Shown in pieces: positions 1 to 6,363 of a DNA stretch of 14,519 nt. The position numbers and the translations under genes were made by a program. A model generated the notes under the pieces. It was not told the origin of the DNA, did not search any database, and saw only the letters and a program-made list of their open reading frames with translations. Source of the stretch: Deltaproteobacteria bacterium. Lineage in GTDB: Bacteria; Desulfobacterota; Binatia; Bin18. The DNA lies in assembly GCA_016200595.1 (NCBI GenBank), contig JACQEL010000546.1, forward strand, positions 1 to 14,519, in the 5' to 3' direction. Position 1 is the stretch's first letter. Each line of letters opens with the position of its first letter.

Positions 1-181
1 CCAATCACTCTGCAAACCCAATACCAAACATCTATACTCCTTTGGAAGAAATCTGCAAACGACGAAAGGCGAAAATCGTGGCTCTGGAACTTTCCTTCCT
101 AAAATTACAATATACAGCTTCATATCCTATTTATTCGCGATTACTAGTTTCCTTTTCCTTCTCTAGCGCGCTCGCGAGGCC
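1..181. other. AT-richer leader with no supported gene
   Basis: This stretch is visibly richer in A and T than the rest of the window. One + strand frame is open from the left edge (about position 2) to a TAG at 164-166, but its 54 codons have no start in the window and no recognisable domain. I see no RNA gene or clear terminator. It may be the end of a neighbouring gene or plain spacer. Confidence 0.5.
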
Positions 182-367
182 ATGACAAGATTACTGTTCA
201 TCTTTTCACTTCCTTTGTTCGCTTCCGCAGTGTTACTCTGCCTGACCAAGCTGCGGGAGAGAAGGGGAGAAAAGAAAACCAATACCAAGACCTTATGGCT
301 CTTTCTGGTCTGGTCGGCTGGTCTCTTTCTCTTCGCCGTTTTCCTCTGGTGGCGGGGGGGGTGGTAA
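182..367 (+). CDS. Possible small two-helix membrane protein (hypothetical, 61 aa)
   Basis: I do not recognise a family. The 61-residue product has two hydrophobic stretches, at about residues 3-22 and 38-57, joined by a strongly basic loop (RERRGEKKTNTK). By the positive-inside rule this would be a helical hairpin with both ends outside and the loop in the cytoplasm. The ATG is preceded by CGAGGCC, a purine stretch too close to the start to be a good ribosome binding site. The gene ends 139 bases before the RnfD-like/DUF2330 gene and is in the same direction, with a hairpin repeat between them. The membrane-hairpin layout argues for a real gene; the short length, poor start context and lack of family argue against. 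Confidence 0.4.
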   Translation: MTRLLFIFSLPLFASAVLLCLTKLRERRGEKKTNTKTLWLFLVWSAGLFLFAVFLWWRGGW

Positions 368-407
368 CCGAGGGTACCCGGCTCGTTCTGCTTTGCTTGC
401 AAGGAAG

Positions 408-436
408 GTAGAGACACCCCGGCGGGGCGTCTCTAC
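408..436. repeat. Intergenic palindrome, 13-base arms, 3-base loop
   Basis: Arms GTAGAGACACCCC (408-420) and GGGGCGTCTCTAC (424-436) pair with a single A/C mismatch around the loop GGC. No run of T follows on either strand, so it is not an intrinsic terminator. It is one of several tight hairpins in the spacers of this window. GTAG sits at the foot of the arm, as in classical REP sequences, though that similarity could be chance. Confidence 0.75.
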
Positions 437-506
437 TAGGTTGAGGCTCAGCGAGTCTATCTTTTGCCCTTGGTGTTCTTAGCACGGATGGCGGGAGGTC
501 TAGGCC

Positions 507-2690
507 ATGAAACAGGACGCACGTATCTGGCAGGTGGCGGTGCTCGGGGGAGTGCTCCTTTTCGGGATTTTCTCTTTAGATTTCCCGCTGTCTTTCCCCG
601 TCGTTGGTGGTACCCTGATTGGCGCAGTCCTGGGGGAATACCTCTTGGGCCTCTTGCTCAGAGCTGGACGAGAGCCGCGACCCTTGAGCGCCGTGATCAG
701 TGCGCTCAGCGTCCTGCTCTTGTTTCGCTCTGCGGTTTGGTGGACTTATCCGTTGGTGAGCCTGATCGCGCTGAGTAGTAAGTATGTTATCCGTTTTCGC
801 GGGCGACATTGGCTCAATCCCACTAACTGCGGGATTCTGCTGAGTGTTCTTCTCCTCCCGGGCTGGATTTCCTCCGGACAGTGGGGACATATGGCCATCC
901 TGCCGCTGGCCCTGGGAGGCTTGGGCATTGTGGTCCTGTTGCGAGCCGGCCGGCTTGATAGCGCCTTGACGTTCCTGGCCGTCAGCGCGCTCTTGGAACT
1001 CACCCGCATCATTTACTATGGCTACCCACTCGCGGTTTTTCTCCATCGCTACAACAACGGCGCTCTCTGGCTTTTCACCTTCTACATGCTGACCGATCCG
1101 AAGACGACACCCCAATATCGTTCAGGTCGTGTGGTACACGCAGGTCTGACTGCTCTCCTCGCCTTTTTTCTCGCTGAGTGGTGGTACTGGAAAGATACCT
1201 TTCTCTGGGCCCTACTCTTTGTCGCACCGCTGGTGCCCCTGCTTGATTGGTTGCAGGACCGCACCCGACAAGTCGTTCACACCCCGGCTGAAAAGGAGGA
1301 ATTTCCTATGAAACGACAACTCGCGCGCGCCACGCTCGTGCTGGTGGGGTTGGCATTGCTGTGGCCCGCCCATCTCTATGCCTTTTGTGGCTTTTACGTC
1401 GCCCGCGCCGACTCCACCCTGTACAACTCCGCCTCGCAGGTCGTGGTCGTGCGTGACGAAGACAAGACCGTGCTCACTATGGCGAACAACTACAAGGGCG
1501 ATCCTAAGGAGTTTGCCTTGGTCGTGCCTGTACCAGTCATTCTTGAGCGCGAGATGATGCGCGTAATTGATCCCAAGGTCATCACGCATTTAGATGCCTA
1601 CTCGGCGCCACGGTTGGTGGAGTACTTTGATCCTAATCCGTGTGCCCCTCGCACGGCGGAGTCCTCGGGAGCGGTCCTGGCAGGGGCGGGTGCCGCGCGT
1701 AACGAGATGGCGATGAAGCGGGGGGCACAAGCCCTAGGTGTCACCGTTGAAGCAGAATACACCGTTGGCGAGTATGACATCGTCATCCTCTCCGCCCAGG
1801 AGTCCGAAGGTCTGGAAACCTGGCTCAGACAGAATAACTACAACATCCCCGCCGGAGCCTCGCAGGCGTTAGCTCCATACATCCACGGTGACCTGAAGTT
1901 CTTTGTCGCCAAGGTCAATCTCAAAGAACAGGCGCGCTCGGGGTATACGTCACTGCGCCCACTGCAATTTGCCTTTGCCTCACCGCGCTTCATGCTGCCC
2001 ATTCGCCTGGGTATGCTGAACGCCGACGGGCCGCAGGAGCTGCTCATCTATTTTCTGACCAAACAGTATCGGGTAGAAGTGACGAACTACCGCAACCCCA
2101 AGCTGCCTAGCGATCAGGAAATCCCCGCCTACGTGAAAGAGGAGTTCAAAAAGTTTTACACTGACATGTTCCTGACTGCGACGACCAAAGAGAACCAAGC
2201 GGCTGTTTTCACCGAATATGCCTGGAACATGGGCTGGTGCGACCCCTGCGCCGCCGAACCGCTCTCACAGCCGGAGCTGGAGAGTTTGGGGGTGTGGTGG
2301 CTCAACGAATCACCAGAGGCTCCTGTTCCTGGGATTATGCCGATGCCCAGGCCAATCCCCGGAGGAGGGATGCCGGCATTCGTGACCCGTCTGCACGTTC
2401 GCTACGATGCCCAGCATTTCCCCGAAGATCTCTCCTTCAAAATCACGCAGGACGACTCCAACTTTCAGGGACGCTACGTCATCCGCCATCCTTGGACTGG
2501 CGCGACAACCTGTCGGGCTGGACAAGCATACCTGCAGGAGTTGGTGAAACAGCAAGAAGCTCGGGCGCAGACCTTAGCGACGCTCACCGGCTGGGACATG
2601 CAACAGATTCGCACCCGCATGCCAGCTATGGCCGCAGCGCCCGAGCAGGGCTGGTCAGGGCGTATCAAGGCACTGTTCAAGGGAGACTAG
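507..2690 (+). CDS. RnfD/NqrB-like membrane domain fused in frame to an exported DUF2330 domain (727 aa)
   Basis: Two parts share one frame. Residues 1-260 form a multi-helix membrane domain of the RnfD/NqrB/RnfE type, with family-like motifs NPTNCG (about 104-109) and MLTDPKTTP (194-202). Residues 268-292 form a signal-peptide-like segment (MKR, hydrophobic core, possible cleavage after LYA). Residues 293-727 match DUF2330: FCGFYVARAD near the start, LTMANNYKGDPKEFALVVPVP (about 323-343), WCDPC (577-581) and GRYVIRHPWTG (655-665). DUF2330 proteins are exported and of unknown function. The ATG at 507 has GGGAGG 11 bases before it. A second strong start lies at codon 268, so the cell may make the fused protein, a free DUF2330 protein, or both. 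No other Rnf subunit is present, so a redox role is unproven. The last 14 bases overlap the convergent hydrolase gene. Confidence 0.85.
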   Translation: MKQDARIWQVAVLGGVLLFGIFSLDFPLSFPVVGGTLIGAVLGEYLLGLLLRAGREPRPLSAVISALSVLLLFRSAVWWTYPLVSLIALSSKYVIRFRGRHWLNPTNCGILLSVLLLPGWISSGQWGHMAILPLALGGLGIVVLLRAGRLDSALTFLAVSALLELTRIIYYGYPLAVFLHRYNNGALWLFTFYMLTDPKTTPQYRSGRVVHAGLTALLAFFLAEWWYWKDTFLWALLFVAPLVPLLDWLQDRTRQVVHTPAEKEEFPMKRQLARATLVLVGLALLWPAHLYAFCGFYVARADSTLYNSASQVVVVRDEDKTVLTMANNYKGDPKEFALVVPVPVILEREMMRVIDPKVITHLDAYSAPRLVEYFDPNPCAPRTAESSGAVLAGAGAARNEMAMKRGAQALGVTVEAEYTVGEYDIVILSAQESEGLETWLRQNNYNIPAGASQALAPYIHGDLKFFVAKVNLKEQARSGYTSLRPLQFAFASPRFMLPIRLGMLNADGPQELLIYFLTKQYRVEVTNYRNPKLPSDQEIPAYVKEEFKKFYTDMFLTATTKENQAAVFTEYAWNMGWCDPCAAEPLSQPELESLGVWWLNESPEAPVPGIMPMPRPIPGGGMPAFVTRLHVRYDAQHFPEDLSFKITQDDSNFQGRYVIRHPWTGATTCRAGQAYLQELVKQQEARAQTLATLTGWDMQQIRTRMPAMAAAPEQGWSGRIKALFKGD
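1293..1310 (+). promoter_or_regulatory. Internal Shine-Dalgarno and start codon for a separate DUF2330 protein
   Basis: AAGGAGG at 1293-1299 sits 8 bases before an ATG at 1308-1310, in frame with the long gene (codon 268). The residues from this ATG read as a signal peptide, so translation from here would give a complete exported DUF2330 protein of 460 residues. This is the strongest ribosome binding site in the left part of the window. An annotator could fairly call 1308-2690 a gene of its own, the upstream membrane gene then having no stop of its own. Confidence 0.65.
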
Positions 2691-3504
2691 TGGCGAGAAA
2701 CTCACGCACGGCCTGCACCAGTCCATCAGGGTTATCGAGCATTACATGATGATAGGTGTCTTTGACTTCAACCCAGCGGCCGTTCGGCAGGTTACTCACC
2801 AGGCGAGTGATTTTCTCGTTGGAGAGCACGGGAGTGTGCTCTGCCCGAATAATGAGGGTTGGGCAGGTAATTTGCCCCAGGAAGGGCCGGCCGTCGATCG
2901 GGTCACGAAAGAGGGTTTTGCGGTCGAGCTTGGCGCTCCACTTCCCAGCCGACCGCTCGGCGAAGGCGAAGGAAGCGAGATAGCGCAGTTTTTCGCTCGA
3001 GATGTGGGTCTCGCGCGGGAGGAGCTGAAACCGGCTGATCGCCTCCACAAACGAGTCAAAGGTTTTGCCCGGTTTCTCCCCCAGTTTCTGCAAGAACTGT
3101 ACGGCGGCCTCAGGATAGGCCGCATCAGTATCCACGAGGATCAAAGCCGCCAGTTCCCGGGCATGTTGGGTCGCATAGATCAAGGCGTTGTGTCCACCCA
3201 TGGAGTGTCCCATGAGCACCGGCTGAGAGAGTCCGAGAGTAGCGATGAACTGCTGCAGGTCAGCCAGATAGTGACGCGTGCCATAGGCTGGCGGGTCAAC
3301 ATGGCCACTATCCCCGTGCCCACGCTGATCGAGTGCGATCACGTGAAAGTCCTCAGCGAGAGCCGGCGCAACAAAGTCCCACCAATGGGCATAAGCAGAA
3401 CCACCATGCAGCATCAGGAAAGGCGGTTTGCCGGTGGTCCCCCAATCCAGGTAATGCAACCGTAGGCCATTAATGGTGACAAAGCCATCTTGATACTGCG
3501 CCAT
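2677..3504 (-). CDS. Alpha/beta hydrolase (275 aa)
   Basis: This is a soluble serine hydrolase of the alpha/beta fold; the substrate is unknown. Motifs in order, numbered from the start chosen here: LHGG oxyanion loop (about 32-35), DQRGHGDSG (59-67), nucleophile elbow GHSMGG with Ser101, and YHHVMLDNP with catalytic His at about 252. The acid is uncertain: the usual position after strand 7 reads RAEHTPVLS, so Glu222 may replace Asp. The start at 3504 is chosen because GGGAGGAAG precedes it; an upstream ATG at 3534 in the same frame lacks such a site. The length is normal for the family. Hydrolases of this fold include deformylases, C-C bond hydrolases and haloperoxidase-like enzymes, and sequence alone does not choose between them. 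Its 3' end overlaps the convergent RnfD/DUF2330 gene by 14 bases. Confidence 0.9.
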   Translation of the reverse strand: MAQYQDGFVTINGLRLHYLDWGTTGKPPFLMLHGGSAYAHWWDFVAPALAEDFHVIALDQRGHGDSGHVDPPAYGTRHYLADLQQFIATLGLSQPVLMGHSMGGHNALIYATQHARELAALILVDTDAAYPEAAVQFLQKLGEKPGKTFDSFVEAISRFQLLPRETHISSEKLRYLASFAFAERSAGKWSAKLDRKTLFRDPIDGRPFLGQITCPTLIIRAEHTPVLSNEKITRLVSNLPNGRWVEVKDTYHHVMLDNPDGLVQAVREFLATSLP

Positions 3505-3569
3505 TCTTCCTCCCGATAGACTAAAGCCTGCCAACGCGTAAGGTGTCCTTCAGTGGTCGGACTGAAGCA

Positions 3570-3590
3570 AAAAGAGGACGGAGTTCCTCA
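3570..3590 (-). terminator. Weak candidate terminator after the four-helix membrane protein gene
   Basis: Read on the - strand, GAGGA, a 6-base loop and TCCTC form a short stem followed directly by TTTTTG, about 30 bases past the stop at 3619. The 5-base-pair stem is weak. A second 7-base-pair hairpin (CTTCAGT / ACTGAAG, 3548-3567) lies just beyond, with no T-run of its own. Together they may separate this gene from the hydrolase gene, but the prediction is low confidence. Confidence 0.3.
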
Positions 3591-3618
3591 GAGGTTACTG
3601 CCATAGGTACGGCTCCTT

Positions 3619-4155
3619 TCAACCCACGAACAACTGGCGATACCGCCATAAAAGCCAGGCGGCGGACAATTCTAAAGGAAAGCTAATCAGGAGAAACAGC
3701 CACTCTCCACGCAGGATCGGCTCGGGATAAGCCATGCCGGTCAAATAGCCTAGAGGATAGAAAAACATATACAGCCACTCAGAGAGGGGAATGTACAACA
3801 CATAGCCGAACAGCAAGTACCAACCCCAACGTTTCAGGCTGATCAGCCCGTAAACCGCCGCGGCATACAGAACCAGGTGAGGAATCGTGGCCAACCAGGC
3901 GGCATGGTCGGTGAAGCGAAACCCAAACCACACGCGTTGGAGGCTGGAATAGCGCACCATCAGGAAGCCCCACGCTATTTCACCGCGACCGCCAGGGTCA
4001 AGGAGCGCGTTGAGATCTTTGACCACTCCTAAGAAGGCGATGAAACTGAGCACGCCGGCAATGACCCCGGCGCGGTAGACGCGCATATCGACCGTTGGAG
4101 TGATCGTGGTTGTGGTGTTAGAAGGGGTTGGCTCTCTGTCGATAGCGTGCTCCAT
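3619..4155 (-). CDS. Four-helix integral membrane protein, unknown function (178 aa)
   Basis: I do not recognise the family. The first 23 residues are polar and Thr/Pro-rich (SNTTTTITPT). Four hydrophobic segments follow at about residues 27-45, 86-106, 109-133 and 150-172. The short loop between helices 2 and 3 (SLKRWGW) and the C-terminal end (RYRQLFVG) are basic and so probably cytoplasmic, and Trp and Tyr are frequent near the helix ends. The start at 4155 has GAGG about 10 bases upstream; Met24 is a possible alternative start, as the polar head carries no domain. It lies 114 bases upstream of the hydrolase gene on the same strand and is divergent from the LLM oxidoreductase gene. No catalytic or transport motif is visible. 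Confidence 0.8.
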   Translation of the reverse strand: MEHAIDREPTPSNTTTTITPTVDMRVYRAGVIAGVLSFIAFLGVVKDLNALLDPGGRGEIAWGFLMVRYSSLQRVWFGFRFTDHAAWLATIPHLVLYAAAVYGLISLKRWGWYLLFGYVLYIPLSEWLYMFFYPLGYLTGMAYPEPILRGEWLFLLISFPLELSAAWLLWRYRQLFVG

Positions 4156-4233
4156 AGCAATGCCTCATAGCTGTCAGCGTATAATAAATCGCGGGCCCAC
4201 CACCGTAGCGCTGGTTGCTGACCGCTTATCCGA

Positions 4234-4262
4234 TTGACATTCCTGGTGCAAGCGGCTAGGGG
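4234..4262 (+). promoter_or_regulatory. Low-confidence promoter candidate for the LLM oxidoreductase gene
   Basis: In the 136-base divergent spacer, TTGACA (4234-4239) is followed 17 bases later by TAGGGG (4257-4262), 29 bases before the ATG at 4292. The -35 box is perfect but the -10 lacks the usual final T. A lone TATAAT at 4180-4185 in the same spacer has no matching -35 on either strand. Confidence 0.25.
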
Positions 4263-4291
4263 CGAAGCATTACGCGAAAAAGGGGGCATGT

Positions 4292-5365
4292 ATGGATTTT
4301 GGAGTGTCCGTATTGGCCAAGCCGGACGTATGTGCGCCGCAGGCTCGGCTCGCTGAGGACTGTGGATTTACCCATGTCTGGGTGAGCGATACGCAGATGA
4401 TGGCTGGCGATGCTTATGTCTGTTTGGGGCTGGCGGCGCAGCAAACCAAACGGGTCAAATTGGGCACTGGCGTGGCTGTAGTCGGCACCCGCATCGCGCC
4501 GGTCACGGCGAACTCGATCGCCACCGTCAACCAACTTGCTCCTGGGCGGGTCATTCTTGGCCTCGGCACCGGCAACAGCGCCTGGCGAGCCATGGGCATG
4601 GCGCCGCGCTCGCTGCGTGAACTGCGCGAGTACGTGCAGGTGGTGCGTGGACTGCTGCGCGGCGGAGAGGTCGAGTATCAATATGGCAAAGAACGGCGCG
4701 TGATCCGCTTCTTCCACCAAGACCAGGCATTCATGAATACGCGTGACGCCGTGCCTATCCACATCGCCGCCAATGCCCCCAAAGCTATGCAACTCACCGG
4801 TGAGATCGGCGAGGGGTTTATCACCTCGCGGACCAACTCTGTGGAAGGCTGGCGCGAGGCTTGGAGCCAGGTACGTCAAGGCGCTGAGCGAGCGGGGAAA
4901 GATCCCGCCACGCTCTACACGACCTTGCTAACCACCGCTTGTTTGCTCCGCCCCGGAGAAGGCTACGACTCGCCACGGGTCAAAACTGAAGCTGGGCCGT
5001 GGGCGACACTCGCCCTCCATGCTTTATATGAGCGGGTGCAAAATCCTGCCGCAGCGCCGCCAGCGGTGCGGCCGCTCCTCACTGAATATGGCGCCTTTGT
5101 TGATCGCCAGCGCCAGCGGACTGGGGAGCGCTATTACCTGGAACTGCACGATGGCCACGGGCTGTATCTGCGTCCGGAAGAGGCGCATTTTGTCACGCCT
5201 GAGATCGTCCGAGCCACCACCATGACTGCGCCACCCGAAGAACTACTCGAACGTTTACGGGCATTGGCCGCTGCAGGAGTAAAACAAGTCGCCTTTATTC
5301 CCCCGCTCGGGAAGTTCGAGAGCTTTGCGCGAGAGTTTAGCGAGAAGATCATTGCCAAGTTTTGA
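4292..5365 (+). CDS. LLM-class (luciferase-like, probably F420- or FMN-dependent) oxidoreductase (357 aa)
   Basis: A single TIM-barrel flavin- or F420-using oxidoreductase of the bacterial luciferase superfamily, closest in style to the methylene-H4MPT reductase-like branch. Visible signatures are the first strand MDFGVSV, the ARLAEDCGFTHVWVSD segment (about 18-33), VKLGTGV (55-61), VILGLGTGNSAWRAMGM (87-103, the cofactor-phosphate loop region) and PIHIAANAPKAMQLTGEIGEGFI (155-177). A C-terminal TAPPEELLERLRALAAAGVKQV segment is also typical. The length is normal. The ATG at 4292 follows AGGGGG. A deaminase gene starts 38 bases after its stop in the same direction, suggesting co-transcription. 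The sequence does not settle the cofactor (F420 or FMN) or the substrate, though a monooxygenase or dehydrogenase acting on a small organic molecule is likely. Confidence 0.9.
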   Translation: MDFGVSVLAKPDVCAPQARLAEDCGFTHVWVSDTQMMAGDAYVCLGLAAQQTKRVKLGTGVAVVGTRIAPVTANSIATVNQLAPGRVILGLGTGNSAWRAMGMAPRSLRELREYVQVVRGLLRGGEVEYQYGKERRVIRFFHQDQAFMNTRDAVPIHIAANAPKAMQLTGEIGEGFITSRTNSVEGWREAWSQVRQGAERAGKDPATLYTTLLTTACLLRPGEGYDSPRVKTEAGPWATLALHALYERVQNPAAAPPAVRPLLTEYGAFVDRQRQRTGERYYLELHDGHGLYLRPEEAHFVTPEIVRATTMTAPPEELLERLRALAAAGVKQVAFIPPLGKFESFAREFSEKIIAKF

Positions 5366-5403
5366 ACCGGCTTGTCGAGTGGAGGCAGTGAGGAAGAAGA
5401 CCC

Positions 5404-5979
5404 ATGGTACGAGACAGCATTCGGGTAGAATATCCGGCATGGGTGGAAAAGGGAGTTGATTGGCAGCGCCGGTATGCCACCGATGAGGAGAAAATGGGGC
5501 TTGCCATTGAGCTGTCCCGGCTCAACGTGCAACATCAGACAGGTGAGCCGTTTGGTGCGGCCGTTTTTCGCTCAGATTCTGGCCAGCTAGTCGCGGTCGG
5601 CATGAGTCAGGTCGCGCTGGGGCATAACTCGGTGCTGCATGCCGAAGTCGTCGCCATTATGATGGCAGAGCAACGGTTGCAGGTGTACAATCTCCGCGTC
5701 GCCGGCCAGCCCCACGAACTCATCTCTTCGTGTGATCCGTGCGCGATGTGTCTCGGCGCAACCCACTGGAGTGCGGTGACCCGCTTGGTCTGCGGGGCCG
5801 CGCGAGAAGATGCGCAACGAATTGGCTTTGATGAAGGGCCAGTCTTTCCCGAGTCATACACCTATCTAGCGGAGCGTGGTGTGGAGATTGTCCGCGGGGT
5901 GCTGCGAGAGCAGGCGAGCGCTGTGATCCAAGCGTATGGGACTGGGGGAGGATTGATCCATAATCTTGTAAAGATTTGA
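5404..5979 (+). CDS. Zinc-dependent nucleoside/guanine-type deaminase (191 aa)
   Basis: A cytidine/deoxycytidylate deaminase-fold enzyme that would remove an amino group from a purine, pyrimidine or similar ring using one zinc. The zinc site is complete: His79 and the proton-shuttling Glu81 in HAEVVAI, and Cys113 and Cys116 in SCDPCAMCLGA. The stretch PCAMCLGATHWSAVTRLVCGAAREDAQRIGFDEGP resembles bacterial guanine deaminase (GuaD) and TadA relatives more than cytidine deaminase. About 25 extra residues at the N-terminus explain the length of 191, against about 160 for GuaD. GAGGAAGAAG precedes the ATG. It probably forms an operon with the LLM oxidoreductase gene upstream, suggesting action on the same heterocyclic compound. 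An ordinary role in guanine salvage cannot be excluded. Confidence 0.88.
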   Translation: MVRDSIRVEYPAWVEKGVDWQRRYATDEEKMGLAIELSRLNVQHQTGEPFGAAVFRSDSGQLVAVGMSQVALGHNSVLHAEVVAIMMAEQRLQVYNLRVAGQPHELISSCDPCAMCLGATHWSAVTRLVCGAAREDAQRIGFDEGPVFPESYTYLAERGVEIVRGVLREQASAVIQAYGTGGGLIHNLVKI

Positions 5980-6060
5980 GGCAGACGCTCGGCTTTACTA
6001 GTACTTCGTCAAGCACCGAAATTTACCCCCGCGGCCCTAAGCTTGTTCCTGGAGCCTTCT

Positions 6061-6174
6061 CGGTCCCAGGCTCTGCCTGGGACCGCAAAGGTTGGGCGGC
6101 TCTGCCGCTGCACGAGCGGCCGCTGGCAGGCAGAGCCTACCATCCAGGACGTACCCGGGCAGAGCCCGGGTACG
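6061..6174. repeat. Mirror-symmetric array of four GGC-TCT-GCC palindromes
   Basis: Four copies of a 9-base core occur: GGCTCTGCC at 6069-6077 and 6098-6106, and its reverse complement GGCAGAGCC at 6129-6137 and 6158-6166. Start-to-start spacings are 29, 31 and 29. The outer two copies are the tips of perfect 11-base-pair hairpins, CGGTCCCAGGC / GCCTGGGACCG (6061-6085, loop TCT) and CGTACCCGGGC / GCCCGGGTACG (6150-6174, loop AGA). The inner two form shorter hairpins: GCGGC / GCCGC at 6096-6108, and GGCAGGC / GCCTACC at 6125-6141 with one mismatch. The centre holds GCGGCCGC. Confidence 0.85.
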
Positions 6175-6179
6175 AGGGT

Positions 6180-6266
6180 AAAATCCCCCCGCGCTGCGCG
6201 CGGCCCCCTTTACGAAAAGGGGCGTTTTTCGGTCCCCCCTTTGCAAAACGGGGCTAGGGGGATTTT
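6180..6266. repeat. 87-base element with 10-base terminal inverted repeats
   Basis: It is bounded by AAAATCCCCC (6180-6189) and its exact reverse complement GGGGGATTTT (6257-6266). Inside, CCCCTTT and AAAGGGG (6205-6222) form a hairpin with a 4-base loop. Elements with this outline (AAATCCCCC ... GGGGGATTT) are common intergenic repeats in many bacterial genomes. No coding content or target-site duplication was identified, so mobility is not shown. Confidence 0.7.
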
Positions 6267-6310
6267 CACTTCAAGTGACGAAGCGTACGAATGTCATGTG
6301 GTCTGATTTA

Positions 6311-6337
6311 GGCTCTACCTGGGAACGCAAACCCAGG
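6311..6337. repeat. Diverged partial copy of the 6069 repeat unit
   Basis: Bases 6311-6331 match 6069-6089 at 19 of 21 positions, with differences at the 7th and 15th bases. Here the neighbouring bases give a different hairpin, CCTGGG (6318-6323) with CCCAGG (6332-6337) and an 8-base loop. This suggests a decayed or rearranged member of the same repeat family. Confidence 0.6.
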
Positions 6338-6363
6338 AAATTGCCGAGGTCGGTATTTCTTTT

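Larger units (their letters stand above)
5980..6363. other. 384-base spacer made largely of inverted repeats
   Basis: It lies between the convergent deaminase (+) and CoA-transferase (-) genes and has no convincing gene. It holds three repeat blocks, listed separately: 6061-6174, 6180-6266 and 6311-6337. Several short frames cross it, but they only read through the repeats. No T-tailed intrinsic terminator is visible for either flanking gene, so the hairpins may end transcription from both sides. Confidence 0.8.

Noticed and set aside
2..166. A frame open from the left edge to a TAG at 164, possibly a gene end
   Set aside because: Only 54 codons in AT-rich sequence, no recognisable protein features; stop-free stretches of this length are expected by chance.
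408..436. Hairpin considered as an intrinsic terminator for the small membrane protein gene
   Set aside because: The stem is strong, but no T-run follows on either strand.
2746..3465. A 239-codon + strand frame opposite the alpha/beta hydrolase
   Set aside because: It mirrors the hydrolase gene, which has a full set of catalytic motifs; the antisense product looks like no known protein.
3505..3534. Upstream ATG at 3534 as the hydrolase start
   Set aside because: It lacks a ribosome binding site, and the ATG at 3504 has GGGAGGAAG directly upstream, which overlaps codons of the longer version.
4180..4185. Perfect TATAAT in the divergent spacer as a -10 box
   Set aside because: No acceptable -35 hexamer lies 15-19 bases upstream, so I could not support a promoter there.
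6061..6174. Regularly spaced repeats considered as a small CRISPR array
   Set aside because: The repeat core is only 9 bases, copies alternate from forward to reverse, and the spacers are themselves stem arms. No cas gene is present.
5976..6306. Overlapping short + strand frames (87-93 codons) after the deaminase
   Set aside because: They read straight through the palindromic repeats and would encode repeat-derived residues; no ribosome binding site or family.
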